Shown here: positions 34,900 to 48,896 of the stretch, one piece after another
How positions within the stretch are numbered: position 1 is the stretch's first letter
Layout of the letters: every line of letters starts with the position of its first letter
Source of the DNA: Sipunculus nudus
Taxonomy: Eukaryota > Annelida > Sipuncula > Golfingiida > Sipunculidae
DNA: 64,000 nucleotides
Assembly: GCA_026874595.1 (NCBI GenBank)
Contig: CM049311.1
Coordinates: 18,253,676 to 18,317,675, forward strand
Direction: 5' to 3'
Notes under the pieces: generated by a model
The model's input: only the letters and a program-made list of their open reading frames with translations
Told to the model about the DNA's origin: nothing
The model's database searches: none
Made by a program: the position numbers and the translations under genes

Positions 34900-36260
34900 A
34901 ATTAGAGAATTTTATGACGAGTGATCATAAATTATTACGGTAAATATGAAAAATTAATTCTGCTTTAATGTGAACATAAATTTAATTGATTTTCACGAGA
35001 AATCTGATATATCTGTGGGGAATCCTCAATTAATTATTCTTCAGGTTTCTATGTTAAGGACGGTATAGAAATTCCCCGCATTATGACGCAGGCGCTGCTC
35101 TTATGAAAGACACGCAATAAAACGTTCATATACGAGGCAATAAAAATGCCCGATCATCGGGCGAGAATGAAAATAAAACCTAGTCTTATGTCTATAAAAT
35201 AAGGAACGTCTTTAAGTGCCATCCCCAGGTCATAAATCCCCCGGTTCCCTATTTCAAACAACTTTCCTTTCACTGCCAGGAGAATTGATTTAATTCAGCC
35301 ACAAAGCGCGGTAACGATATGTGAATGGCACTTTAAATGGTTGATTCAAGCTGAGAAAACAGCGAATATATCACGTGGCGGGAGCCGGGGAAATCGGCAT
35401 TGTCTACGCGAGTCCGACTCCCCATGTGTCTTTTATTCCGGTGTCCCGGGGTCTTCAAACCGGCCATTCCCCGATAATTAGAAAGGCCACGTTGAGACTT
35501 GGGACAGTCATTAGGAACCAATTACAGTCCCAGCGCCAGTTAACGGTAGGAGAGGATGTATCAATTTTCGACAACAACAGGCCAATTTAGTTGTCTCTGT
35601 GGTGTAGGACTTGGGGTGTTTGGACTGAGGTTGAGACATCGCGCAGACGATGGCGACGCCGCGCACGCTTAGTGCGGCTAATCGCCGGCAGGTGCGACAT
35701 ATAAATACAACCTCCACACGACCTGGAAGCGACGATTTGTGCTCCCCGCAAGCAAGCTTTGAAACGGCACGGGCCATTACGCAAACAGAACACACACGCA
35801 CGCGAGGACGCCCACATTCTCCAATTCACACTCACAAGAAATAATTCTATGTGTGTGATTTATGTCTCGGGTTTGGTTTTTATTGCCCCGCATTAGCCAG
35901 GTAGAAAGCGAACATCTCTAACTATTTGATCCCGTTTGCGGCATAGAATTAGCCCATTAAACATTAATGAGTCGTTCATATGGGGAATCGCCTGTGTTAT
36001 GTCAGATCACGTAATTAAATACTTAGACTGATCGATGGACGCGGCTGAGTCAGTTGTAGAAACTCCACATAAATAAAATACCCCTCGTAAACCAGTCGAC
36101 TTTGATCTGGACTCGGATAAAAGGACGAAATCCTGTTTTAAAAGACGCGGGGGCGACGCACGAGGACATTTTCATAAATTCAAAGACGAATTGACTCAAA
36201 AGCACTCGAATGATAAATGACCACAATGTCCTGCGAAAGTTATTTTTACTCAAAGACACT
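34900..36260. promoter_or_regulatory. Microsatellite-free island, candidate regulatory DNA
   Basis: This ~1.35-kb stretch is GC-richer than its surroundings and lacks the dinucleotide arrays that interrupt both sides. It contains several homeodomain-type TAATTA/ATTAAT cores and an E-box-like CACGTG, and has no convincing reading frame. It lies about 6.3 kb upstream of the bHLH start codon. Reading it as an enhancer is inference from composition and position only. Confidence 0.25.
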
Positions 36261-36997
36261 TAAATGTTTTATGACACACCAGCTATCTTTCGACATTTAA
36301 TTCTCTTTATAGATGCATTCTTGACGACAGCAACATGTAACAATAAACTGCTTCAAACAAAAAAGAATCACCAGTCTAATTATATTCTTCATACACATCA
36401 GGATTTTTAAATGATAAAACACTGATGTCATTATTTATTAAATATATAGAATTAATAAACTAAAAAATAATAATGAATATAAAATTTTCGGTTCCCTATT
36501 ACAAATTTTGAACAAATTTAGACTCAAAGACTTATAATATAGCAGTTTATATAGATGAACGTATTTCATCTTTTTAAAACCTGTGTGGAATAAGTACGAA
36601 ATATATAAAAAATAGGACATAAAGAAAGAAAAAAAAAAAGAAAGTATCAAGAACACCAGAGGCTGTCAGGAAATCTAGTACGGGCTAAACTCAATCAAAT
36701 ATTAATTAATTTACTGGGCTTACCTTTCATTTTGTTTATCTGTTTGTTTTCTCAATGAACCTGGTTTAATATATTAAGTTTAAAGATTGACTGTGAAAAT
36801 CAATCAACTGTAATATTTCTTTATCTGTTAATGGAAAATATTAATGCATTGAATAACCATTCTGGGCAGACGTGTATATTATAGAAATTTACCATGCATC
36901 TTTACTAGTGCGACATGATGACTGTCTTAATAATATACATGCATGTATATATAATATGTACATGTATAAAATATATAAATGATAAAACGTCACAAAC

Positions 36998-37041
<44 letters not shown>

Positions 37042-37120
37042 CATATATATTGTATGTGACGTTTTATCAAATGTATAAACGTTATATATTTACTCGGTAT
37101 ATAAAATCTTTTCACAGTCA

Positions 37121-37182
<62 letters not shown>

Positions 37183-37891
37183 CTCTACCCAGTCTCTCAC
37201 ATGCAGGGAAGCAACGTAAAATATCAAGTTATCCTTTTCTAGGCACCATCTCAATTTGTTTACAATGGATTATTATTAATGGATTAAATTAACAACGTAA
37301 TACAGTTTTTAAAAAATTAATGAAACACAAATCATTACCTTATATATAATGTAAAGGCATCAGCTTTCATTTTAGTACAACTTATGTGGATTTTTTAAAT
37401 GTTGTATATTTACTTGATGTTAATTTTCTTTTAACATAATTCTGTCATTCATGTTATATTATCATAATATACAAATGTGAAAGTATATTATAAATATGAA
37501 GGATAAATGATAATAAACAAAAATGTTGTAAAATCCGTGTAAAGAGTTTTTGAATAAATACTGTTTTCTTAATGATAACAATTTTACTGTGATTATATCT
37601 GAATTGTGTACGGCATACATATTTTAATTTTAGATGTTTTAAATACATGAAGACCTTTGTTTATATATGATAAAAATAATCTTTATCTTATCCCTTTTCC
37701 TTAACCAACTAGTTATGGGTCTTTTTAAAATAATTTAAGTAACCTCTTGACTTCATATTATTAAATTAATATCGCATATACGCTATTACGCTATATATAC
37801 ATTATATATAATCTTGCCGCTTGGTGTCTGGAACAACAGTTTCTCTCAGCATGGGCATTGCTACCGAATAAGGATTAACATACACTCATTG

Positions 37892-37951
<60 letters not shown>

Positions 37952-38114
37952 TCCCATATATATGCTCACAATAACATCCAGTCTTAGTTGATTATGGAAT
38001 GTACTGGTTTAAACATTTTATTTCTATTGAACTGTACAAGTAGCACAAAAGTGCCAATGAACGTACTTTTCAATAATTATTAATATATAATGCTATATAT
38101 ATATATTTATATAT

Positions 38115-38159
<45 letters not shown>

Positions 38160-38684
38160 ATATATTTAGATGTGTTGCTAAACATCAAATCACATCATAG
38201 AATATGGAGAACCATTTGAGGAATGAAAGGTATATATGAAATAAAGAATATGTTTGTATCACTCTATATATGTGAATCTAAAACTCTCTGGATATTTTGG
38301 GTGATTTATATCTGATCTGCCATTCAAGAAGGTTAATTTATTAGCGTATATACTCTCCCCAGAGCTGTCCCTGCACAGCCTGTCTGGACGCTATAGCTGT
38401 ATGGAACACGGCCTGTCCGTCTAATTTGATCTGTCAATAACAGGCTGGAACAGCACATATTAAATATATTTATTCTTGTTTGATTTTCTTTAAATCTTTG
38501 AAAGAAAGAAAACAATACTCTAAGTAAACAGTCTATATCGGCTTCTCTCTAGGGTATATTATTATTTAGACACAATTTTATCCTGGTTTCTTCTGCTAAA
38601 ATTGATATAATTTTATGACAGCATTTAACTGCAGCGTAATAACTACATTCAAGTGAAATTGCAAATGTACTGAAAACGGAAATG

Positions 38685-38727
<43 letters not shown>

Positions 38728-38818
38728 CTTTATAATATAATTTTGTGAAAACATATTACATTTTTTATATTATGATACATTACACTATACACATATATAT
38801 ATATAAACACAAATATTC

Positions 38819-38869
<51 letters not shown>

Positions 38870-40512
38870 TGAGAGAGTAAGAGAGAGATTGCTTTAGAAT
38901 AATGATGCATAATACTGGGTTTATAATGCATGTTGTACCTGCATAGGGTCGGTGTCAAGTGTCATCCGGGTAGGCCTACAGGTCATAGGGTACAGGTGTG
39001 ATGGCCTTGTCGGGTAACAGTTTGTCTGTGGGTTTGATATTAACAGTTTTTCATTCAGAGTTTTGCGTCTTTTATCATTCTGTGCGCTGAAGTTCGAATT
39101 ATCCCCAATTTTAAGTTACTGGCAATTTTCCTGTACCCGGATTGTTCTCTTAAGAAAGAATGTTCTTTTCAGTTTAATCCTTGTTCGCCTCAGTATGTGC
39201 AGTCCTTGACCTACTACCGAGCGCCAACCTTTATGTGCCTCATATTATAGTAATGAAAACCAGTTGTACAATCCATGTAAAATAAATAAAGTTTATAAAA
39301 AACGCCAAGCTTTCCGATCAAATGAGTCAGGTCTTTCAAAATGTTTGATACCCTATTCACAGATTCCATCCTTTCCCTGAAAAAGACACTTGCGCTGAAT
39401 GCCCTCTTCATCCCTTTTCCACGGAGCAACTTTTGACTGATTACATATCGGGCAGAGCTGAAAACCATTATGTACACAGATATCGAACTAACTGAACAGA
39501 ATATTCGTTGGCTTTTGGCATGAAAGGGATGTACCTAGTCACCCCTGAGCAAAAGATCATCATACCCGTACCCAATGTCCTGTACCCACTACCACCCATG
39601 CACTCCACACACCGACCGCCGGGGCTCCATGCAGTATACCCAGCACTGGATTCAGCAAATTTCGCTATGCACATTTATTCTTGTCATAAATCAGAAAGTT
39701 GAAACCCTGGACCAATGAAATGTTACAAACATATTCAAATTTTATACATCTTTATACATACTAACTACCAATAACTTAAAATGCAGTATTTATAAAATTA
39801 TTAATTTTAGGACGTTCTTTTCTGAATCAATCGATATATATCCTCCATAAAATGTATTTAATATTTTTGGGGGGCAAAACTATTGAGATTCTGTATGCTG
39901 ATTTTTTTCCTAACTAACAGTTTTTCTTATTAATTATAAATATTGCATATAAAATGTATGCATTATAAATGTATATTTTGCAAACAGACAACAATTTAAT
40001 GCATGAACACACTTGTATGTTTAGATTTCTGAATCTCCATGGCAACATTGTCGTTTTTCATTTCCCCGTTTAAATTTGAAGATTATACAAATCTGTTATT
40101 GAATTATGTTATTATTGTATTCATAAATTATAAAACCCTCTAATGCGTCATACAACCGGCATACAAACTACATCCCTGAACCAGGGGCCTCGCCGTTTTT
40201 ATGTAATGTGTATTTCTTTCTTGATCAGTGCGGGCCTCCAGCTTCCGGACATCCGGCTGCTTAAGACATTTTTGCAGCACTGCATGAATCTCCCAGCTTC
40301 TGTCTGACGGCTGAAGGACAGCATGGAGGGCCCTCTGACTGGATCTGTCAGCCACAGACTACAGCAACCCAGGCAGCTATACTGCATCAGAGATCAAAAT
40401 GATGAATATTTTATTTGTTTGTGTATGTTGTTGATTTGTCTTCCACATTTTTAAAATCCTGAAGAATTTATTTTGTTGTTTCATAAAGCACGGGCTAAAC
40501 TCAATTCCCCAG

Positions 40513-40585
<73 letters not shown>

Positions 40586-41689
40586 ATATATATATATTTA
40601 CTTATTTATTTATTTAGCAATGAATCATTGAGCAATGAATCTGTTATTTTTTAATGCTCTCATTATTTTATTTTATTATTAATTATATTAAAGTATAATT
40701 ATTATAATTATTATATTATAATATATTACATCACATCGCATTTCATCATATCATATTACGTTACTTTATGATATATGTAAAATCATATCCAGTAATATTA
40801 TATTCAATTACATTGTATTCTGTTATATTATATTTTATCATATTCAATTATATTAACTAATATTAACACATTTTGTAATATTTTCTAAAATTTTAAGAGG
40901 AAATTTAACGAACAAATATATTTCAAAAGATAACTTATATGATAACTATTTCAATAATAAAATGAAAATACACAATAAAAATTTACATGTTAGGGTTATA
41001 AATTAATAAAGGCATCAACATTCCTTTTATATTTATTCCACCCTTTGACAGGTCTTCGTTATAAGAATTATATTTGTTAATAATATAATATAACCAAAGG
41101 GGTTAGTCATTTAACTAAAAAAATTTTAGACTAATTTTTACCCAAATCAACTAATTCTGTAAAAACCATTTTGCCTTAACAATGTTTAAATTATTTTGTT
41201 GGTCAGTAAATGTTATTAGCAGAAAGAGTGGGCACATCTATCATGCAAATATATTTTCTAATTATACATAAACAACACATGGTTTTTCAATTTTATCAAT
41301 ATCTTCTAAAAATTATATGAATATACATATTTAAAAACAGTCTGAGTATAATAATAAGCAGGTCACATTTTGTCGTTTCACCTTCCACTTTCGACACATT
41401 TTACACATGCATGTGCCCATATAAAGACACACAATCATATACACAATAATAATCGTTTTAAGACTTGACATAGGGAAATACTGATATGGGGCTTTGGATT
41501 ACTGAATTTCTATATTTAACGCCATATATATTATACATGTCGAAAGAATAAACATACATCAGGTCTTAGAGCAGCAGATGTAATATTTTTAGCGTCGTCA
41601 TTGGAATTTCAACGTTAACTGGAGGAGACAGTTGAGTATTCGCTATATACGTATGATGAGCACTTTTAATTTCAATACACGAACAGCAA
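36261..41689. other. AT-rich intergenic DNA dominated by microsatellites
   Basis: Contains (TA)n at about 36999-37039, 37122-37156 (running into (GT)n to 37182), 37894-37947, 38091-38152, 38688-38722 and 38826-38866, and (ATT)n at about 40517-40583. Opposed open frames at 39214-39702 have unfamiliar translations. No gene was recognised. Confidence 0.6.
40517..40583 (+). repeat. (ATT)n microsatellite
   Basis: More than 20 uninterrupted ATT units. Confidence 0.95.
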
Positions 41690-42546
41690 AATCAGTGGGT
41701 ACTGGGTTCACCTGCCCGAGAGCAGAGGCAGCTGAAATAGTGCAAAAACTCAGCAGTAACTACATTCAATAAGATGACAAACTGTGCTGTTATGGCCTGC
41801 TGCAGAAGCTGGGGCAGGTGCTTTTACTTTCACTTCTCATCATCGCATCCAGCGCAGCACACCACCAGCCTATCAGCATCCAGGATTAGTTTTCCTCATC
41901 AGTAAAAAAAAATACCATCCTCTTCCAATGACAGGGCATTGTCTTGAATTTTATATAAGCTGGGATGATTTTCTATGCCATATAAAATTACTGCGCTTAA
42001 AATCTGTAGCTGGTTGGTTTTGGGCTGTAAACTTGAAGGGGACAGCACGTATCCCAGCAGCCCGCCCGGGGTTGTCTATTAGTTATTCATAATGAATGCG
42101 GCGCAGCTATTAATCAGTTTGTCGGGAGACACCAGTAATTAAACCTTGTTTCACCTGTCTCTGGTCCTCGCTGGATTACGTCTTGACGTCGGCACGCCAG
42201 CAAGGCATCCTGACTGATACCCTGTCCCACCTGCTCCAGCGGCATGTTTATGTCCTAATGGCCTAGTGAAAGAACACCAACATCTTTAAGGATGAATATA
42301 CAATGACTTCATCTCCGGCCGGGAAGTTAGCAACAGAAACGGAAGGGAGCAATTACAGAAAGGCACTGACAGAGTTGGCGGGCGCAGGTTTCTTTGGTCG
42401 GGCCCTCACAGGAACTTTGAGCATTTATGGCCTCCTGTCGATTCAGCTGTACAGGCGCTGTGCTTTTTCGTGGGTCCCAGGACCCTCCAGCCCCAGAGCA
42501 GCCCGTGCCAAGTTTCTGTGTAGCGGGGTCCGGGCAGCACACCGCC
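41690..42546 (+). promoter_or_regulatory. Upstream region of the bHLH gene (candidate promoter and 5' UTR)
   Basis: A TATATAAG motif at 41952-41959 is the best TATA-like site upstream. The region is markedly less repetitive than the flanking DNA and carries CACCTG E-boxes (near 41711, 42151 and 42229) and TAATTA-type cores at about 42105-42142. Upstream ATGs (for example 42303 and 42427) have poor context. Transcription start is not determined. Confidence 0.3.
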
Positions 42547-42948
42547 ATGACTCAGTGCGTGTATATGCGTCCACGGGAAAACTCTAAAAAGAAATCTACG
42601 TATAAGCACGTTCCTCACCGTGACAAGCCGCCACATTTGGTGGCGCGAAGAAACGCGCGCGAGAGACGCCGCGTACAGGCGGTCAACACGGCTTTTTCCC
42701 GCCTTCGCAGGATCATTCCTTATGAAAATAAACACAAGCGACTGTCTAAAGTGAAGACGTTACGGATGGCTATAGATTACATCGACCGCCTGAAAGCAAT
42801 GATCCATGACCACGACGTTCAGTACCAGAGTCTGTGTACCGGACCGGCCATGACGGCGGACGGAGCGGACGCTTACAGACTTGTGGATGATCAGGAAAAC
42901 CCCGGAAACAGAAAGGATTGTCGCTACGCATGGATGGCTTGCAATCCG
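42547..42948 (+). CDS. bHLH exon 1 (start codon and entire bHLH domain)
   Basis: Encodes residues 1-134 including the whole bHLH. It ends at a phase-0 junction followed by GTAAAT. Read-through into the intron would add about 20 unrelated residues before a stop. Confidence 0.9.
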
Positions 42949-45212
42949 GTAAATATATCTTTTCCCCGTTTATATCATTTTATGTACCATTTACCATTTG
43001 TCTCTGTTTGAAAAAAAAAATCCTGTCTAGCCCCACTTCAGTGAATTAAAAAAAAAAAATTATTACTACTGGCAGAAATTAAAAGAACACAAATCATGCT
43101 GAAACCACTTTTTATACGCACATACGTTTATTTATATAATTAACTTATATATAGACAACTTAATTCAATTATTTTATTTGGTACATTTGAGACTCTGTTT
43201 ATTGATACATTTGAAAATCACTGCAATAATTAAATTCTGATAAAAATTCCGATAGACATATATATTAACAATGTTTACAATTAACAATTATTTTTTGTTT
43301 ATAAGTTAAGATGAAGAAGATACTCAATTTTCTCTCTTTTTATTCTTTAATTGTTTCGACTTTATTTAAAACAAATCTAGTGGCCACTGGTAAATGTGCA
43401 TGATATCATATATTTTAATAGTTTCATATAAATGAAAGTAAAAATGCTTCAAATTAAAAAACAGGTGCATAAAAACTGCTTTTTTATCATTATTTCTCAT
43501 CACACACCCTACAATATAATTTAAACGCGAAGGCACACCGGAGCACTCGCGTGTTTGATCATCTAAAATTGCTACTACTAATGATACATTTTTTTTAATC
43601 CAGATAAATTAATGTAATTTTTCCGTGATTTTAATAATGATATGATTTGTTTTCTTTTCACTTTGCCAAGCTTTTATTTGAAAAAAAATATTTTCAATTG
43701 AAGATAAAAAAAATAATTATCCAACGTGAGCATAAATATGCAATCATGTCAGTAGATTTTCGCTAAACTTTTACCTGCACAGGTAATAAAACATGTCATT
43801 TTTGCCCATTGTTTTAATTATAAAAAATCTAAGTTTATAACTCAAAGAGAAAAATATATCAATTTTCGTGAGGACCTTTTTGCCGATACCGTCAATGTTG
43901 CGAAGGGAAAATGTACAGCATAAATGTGGATGAACCAATAATTCTAAGTCGGACATCTCACCACATGTAGGTCTTTCTCTGTCGTTGTCAGGGTATTTCT
44001 TGTATAACTCTGTTTTTTTAAGAAATGAACGACTGCTTGTCTTGCTATACCACCCACCCAGTACGTTTTTATCATGCGCTGTATATACGCGCGGCCTTTA
44101 CTGGAAAATGCTTTCATGCAGATCATTAACTTTTCTTTTAACAGTTGCTGGGTATACAAGTGGAAATATTTGCTGCTAAAATATTCTTACTGCAAATGAT
44201 AAATCGAATATATGTCACATATAAATGTATATATATATATATATATATATGTGGATAAATTGATAGGCACAGTAAGTACAAAACTTATGTGTCAACGTGA
44301 TGAACATTTAAGTTCTTTATTAATGTTAATATCATTTTATATGTTAAATATAAACGAAACATCACATGCATATACGGGTCGGTAGAATTGCAAATATATG
44401 ATATTAAAATATAATATTCAATATCGCTATAATATAATTAAGTTTAATAGCCTTTCATGCTTTACTATGTAACAAAAATTAAAATATAACCACTGCGAAA
44501 CCAGCTATGAAAATTCAAAGAAATATTTAAAATAAAAAACAATGGTTGTAAGTAAAAAAAAAACAATCATAACGATTCAATATCGGCAAAATAATTTTAT
44601 GAATAATTCAAAGATGGAAGGTATACCCCTAGAACGTATTATACAATACATATTTAAACGTATACAAGATGATTATGTTTTCTGCTAATAATATGCGTTA
44701 TATGTATATAAAATGAAAATGAGTGTTTTGGCAATGGAAGCTCTTCATTTCCCATTTTAATTTACAGTCAATAAATAAACTATGGTCACATTACTAAATA
44801 AACATGAATTTGCAAAATGTCAATTGCCATATATAGAAGCCATGCATGTTGCGACCGTGTCTATATATATAGCATGTCATTAACACAAATATAAAGTTTC
44901 TTGCATTTAAATTCAGTTATAACACATAACAACTATCTATATGGCTGAAACGTTTGTGCATGTGCTACATGTAAGGCATATATGTTGCGCGCCATATCCT
45001 TCCTTATAAGGATACATACGTCTGACTGATCTCGGGACGGGCCATGCAGAACTAATGATCGATATCGGATATTGCATGCATGGGCAACCCATCTTATAAT
45101 ACATTTGAACGATGAATCATCGGGTCGAGGAACGATGCACAACATTGAAAAATTTCCATTTTTTTTAAATAGTTATCCGTTTAATGTTGTGTTGTCAAGC
45201 AATATATTAATG

Positions 45213-45276
<64 letters not shown>

Positions 45277-45812
45277 GCAATACGTCAGGTCTCTATATAC
45301 TTAACATTTAAGCCATATTTAAGAAAATAATTAAAACTTAATCAATTGTGTACTCAAACAGAAGAAATAGCTCTCTTTCATGCGTGGACTTTCATCACGA
45401 TATTCAATTTTTGTTCAGTTTTTTTTTTGTCATGTACTTTATTTTACATGTCATTTTAAATAATTATAATATATTTAAATTTATAATTAATTTTTTGTTG
45501 TTGTGTGCAACATCATGTGTTAGGTCAACGAATATATCGTATTTCCTGTTTTCGGCTCCACCCTCTGTGTATGTAAAAAGTTGCTTCCTTTAAGTGCATG
45601 GATGGGAAACTGTATATAAAATATATATCATGCACACAACATTTTGACAAACCTGTACAGGCTGAAAATGTCGTTCTAATAAAAATCTGGATGTAATAAA
45701 AAATATTTTATAAATCATCATAATTACATTATCAAACACATTTCTTTATACATGTAAACTGCTTTAATATATACGTATTTATAAATAATATATGTGGTTA
45801 ATACACAAGAAA

Positions 45813-45860
<48 letters not shown>

Positions 45861-48180
45861 GTACATATATATATAGGCCTATATATATCGCGTGACAAAA
45901 TTTGTCGGCGGTCGATCTGGCCCATCGGCCGATGGGTTTTCGCCAACGGTGGATCGACCGATGTGTCGCTCATCGGGCCAAACCCATCGATCGATATTGA
46001 AGCTCACACTAAACAAGAAGTATATACTTTGTCACGTATTATTTCTTATTTTTTAATGATAAAATAGACAATAAGAACTAACCACTATAGTGGCTAAAGA
46101 ATCATACTTTGAGATGTTATACAGAGTGCAGCTGAACTAAATTTTCCGTTTGTAATGTTTATATATAAACGTTTAAATTTGCATCTATAATCTCTCTTAT
46201 AGGTCCAACCAGAATATCATTATCCTATGGGGTTCTGTTGAAATGCATTTTTTTACAAACACTTTTATAGGTCAAGCTCCCTATATTATCCCAGTAGCTG
46301 CTGTCCGCATATTTAGTATAATGGACACAGATTTCCTTTATATAATTATTTTAAGTATTCATCACAGATTATGTGTTTCAAGTTGTCTTATTTATTTATT
46401 TATTTTTATAAAATGCTCTTATCAGATAAATAAGCAGCCAGTCAAATGTCAATTTTAATACTAAAATAACAATGCCCCCCCCCCCCCCTCCACCCCCAAT
46501 ATAATGACCATTGTAGTCCCCCCAAGAAATTAATAAATTATGCTAAAGATCTTGTACAGTTTATGAAACTAGCTTTTGTTATTATCAAATATCGACTGAT
46601 ATGTTTATTGATCCCTAAACTTTTATCTTCAGACGTAACGGCTGGCATCACTGAAAATCGGACATGAAAACATTTTTATTGTTTGATCTGGAGCACGGAT
46701 GAATGTATTTACACTGAACTGCTCTAAGCATCTCCTTATAGAGAATTGTATACATAAAGAATTTATACAAGCCTACAGGAAACCATCATTCCAATATTTA
46801 AAATGTCCCTTATTTTTTGTAAATATAAGTTTTATATAAGCAGCAGTTTTTGAAGGAGAAATGTTGATATGTATATACATAAGATGCAAATAAATATCCC
46901 GCCCAATAAAAAGACTTTATCCGCAGTGTTTCCTATAGGTATTTCCTGTAAGTGATTTTACCTTTCACCTGTTTGAAACATGTTTTATCCACTTAAAGTG
47001 TAAATGATATGCATTATTAGCATTGAAACCCCTAAATATGGAATGAAATCCCATATTATATAATGTAAAGTATAGTGTAATGTAAAGTGTATATAACGAG
47101 CTCTACTATACCATGTATATAGCGGCGTCAATCAGTAATAATATATGTTTTCGAGCGTAACTGTTTCTAGATTTACGATCTTTTTTTGTGTTTTGTCAGA
47201 TCATGAAAATAGATTTATGGTTTATTTTGCTGGGCCGTAAAACACGATAAAGTGTTTTATGAAATCATGATTTACAGTTTGACAAACAATTAAATAACAT
47301 TTTTGAATTTATTTATTTATTTATTTATAATACATATTTAACCAGGATAGCCTATTCAGCAAAAGCTGTTTTTCAATAGGGTCCTGGTCTAGATGATATA
47401 GATAAGTACACAGATAAAAAAGCAAATATGAAAGAACTAAAGAATCACACTGCCCATACCAACATGGCATTAAGTATACGAATTATATAAAAAATAATTT
47501 GTACATTTCCAATACATTATTTGGTGCATGTCTTATATATTTATAAGAAGTGCATGTACATGTGGATCTTAAATAACTGAAATAAAAGGTCCCTCCAGAT
47601 ACTTCTACATGTTACATATTACAAAAGGCAATATATATGATTATAGGTAATATACTGATAATAATTTTCATTCATGCTTTAATCCTTGCTGTAAATTAAA
47701 CCATCAGAATCTATTCTTTTTGGTTATTAGTGATACACATCCATTAACTTGTGAGATAATGTTTTTGATTAGATAAATTGCATATTTATAGGATATCCTG
47801 AGCAAGACTTTGAATTTGTTGAGACCATTGTATAGCTCATATTACAGCAAAGTATAGCTGCGACCCTCAACAACCTGTCCTTAAATTTAAACAACGCAGC
47901 GGAAAAACTTATAGTCAAGCTACACAATACATTTTTTTAAGGCTTAGCTCCATGTTATCTTGATTTCATATCATGTATACATTGAAGTGTTAGCAATACC
48001 GTGCGCTTTGGTTTATCAAAATAAATATAACATGATATAGTGTAAGCATCTATGTTTAGTTTAAATAATAATATTGATCCATGATGCAAACCGACCAGCT
48101 AATGGGCCATATCGACCGATGGGACATGCCATTTATATTCAAATATGTAACACGGTAAGACAGGCATATAAACTCACCGT

Positions 48181-48268
<88 letters not shown>

Positions 48269-48379
48269 GTTTAGCCGTGTTAGTCTGTAGTTGAAGCGAG
48301 ATTAAGATAAACAGTGACGCCTTTTAGATAGACTGACTAGTTTATCTAAAAAGGCGTCACTATTTATCTATACCTTCGC

Positions 48380-48428
<49 letters not shown>

Positions 48429-48555
48429 TTAACAAGCATGCTTAACACTGTTCTCATGCGGAATACTATTAATTAAAATCAATATCCTCACTCATGTATT
48501 TCAGGGTCAGAGGTCACCATACGCACCAGGCGTCTATAGCTATGGATACCGTTGA
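42547..48555 (+). CDS. Achaete-scute-like (ASCL-type) bHLH transcription factor
   Basis: Exon 1 is 42547-42948 and exon 2 is 48505-48555, giving about 150 aa. The basic region (about residues 33-43, VARRNARERRR) reads into helix 1 (VQAVNTAFSRLRRIIP, to about 58), then the loop (YENKHK) and helix 2 (RLSKVKTLRMAIDYIDRLKAM, to about 85). RRN.RER.RV..VN plus SKV.TLR and YI..L is the ASCL pattern; K replaces the usual E in SKVETLR. Such factors bind E-boxes as heterodimers with E/daughterless proteins and typically drive neural or secretory cell fate. The start at 42547 has GCCGCC-like context (ACCGCCATGA). The donor CCG|GTAAAT at 42949 is in phase 0. The acceptor TATTTCAG|GG gives an in-phase 16-residue tyrosine-rich tail ending at TGA. 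Exon 1 is certain and exon 2 is inferred. Orthology within ASCL is not resolved. Confidence 0.85.
45215..45274 (+). repeat. (TA)n microsatellite
   Basis: About 60 bp of uninterrupted TA within the bHLH intron. Confidence 0.95.
48182..48265 (+). repeat. (TA)n microsatellite
   Basis: More than 80 bp of TA, one of the longest dinucleotide tracts in the window. It lies next to the 48305 hairpin. Confidence 0.95.
48305..48369. repeat. Hairpin: inverted ~26-bp arms, near-perfect
   Basis: AGATAAACAGTGACGCCTTT plus TAGATA pairs with TATCTAAAAAGGCGTCACTATTTATCT across a 12-base loop, with about one mismatch and one bulge. It is flanked on both sides by (TA)n, suggesting a small MITE-like insert in the bHLH intron about 135 bp before exon 2. 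Confidence 0.8.
48505..48555 (+). CDS. bHLH exon 2 (C-terminal tail and stop)
   Basis: A 51-bp coding segment after TTTCAG that continues exon 1 in phase 0. It encodes a 16-residue tail rich in Tyr, Gly and Pro ending ...VYSYGYR, then TGA. A short aromatic tail is common in ASCL-like proteins, but only the phase match and the acceptor support it here. Confidence 0.6.
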   Translation, partial: GQRSPYAPGVYSYGYR

Positions 48556-48896
48556 TCGGGGATCCGGTTGCCATGGATATCCTGTGGTGTGTTCGTCATC
48601 ATTCCTTCATGATGTCTCAATGGTCAGTTGAATCATTCCTCATGACGTGTCAGTGACCAGTGCAACCATTCCTCATGACGTGTCAGTGGCTAATCTTCAG
48701 TTCAAAACCGGCCCCGGTGATCAAGTGATGTCCATGTTATATAACTGCTGCTGTTGTCCCAAATGATGTCATAAGAGGAATCACATATACACTGTACTGA
48801 CGTCACACACAGCAAAATATAACGTTACGTGACTTCCGGTGATCCAGGTGTTTGTGATGCACTTTCCCATTTGACCATACTAGTGTGAGGTCGCGC

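Larger units (their letters stand above)
42949..48504 (+). other. Intron of the bHLH gene (5.55 kb)
   Basis: Bounded by GTAAAT and TTTCAG. It is highly AT-rich with (TA)n at about 44228-44250, 45215-45274, 45820-45848, 48182-48265 and 48379-48426, and a C run at about 46475-46489. A hairpin sits at 48305-48369. Short palindromic CCCATCGGCCGATGGG-type motifs lie near 45918-45933, with similar ones near 48100-48125. No additional exon was recognised. Confidence 0.6.

Noticed and set aside
35511-35844. Three overlapping open frames on both strands
   Set aside because: The translations are Arg/Thr/Ser-rich with no family resemblance. They reflect the higher GC content of the island, not a gene.
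39214-39702. Opposed open frames of 64-87 codons that look mildly non-random
   Set aside because: No domain or transposon protein could be recognised and no splice or promoter context supports them.
42427-42546. An earlier in-frame ATG for the bHLH gene (40 extra N-terminal residues)
   Set aside because: It has a T at -3 and the extra residues look like translated UTR. The ATG at 42547 has a strong GCC context.
42303-42587. Upstream plus-strand frame before the bHLH gene as an additional exon or protein
   Set aside because: It is in a different frame from the bHLH, has no known domain and overlaps the likely 5' UTR.
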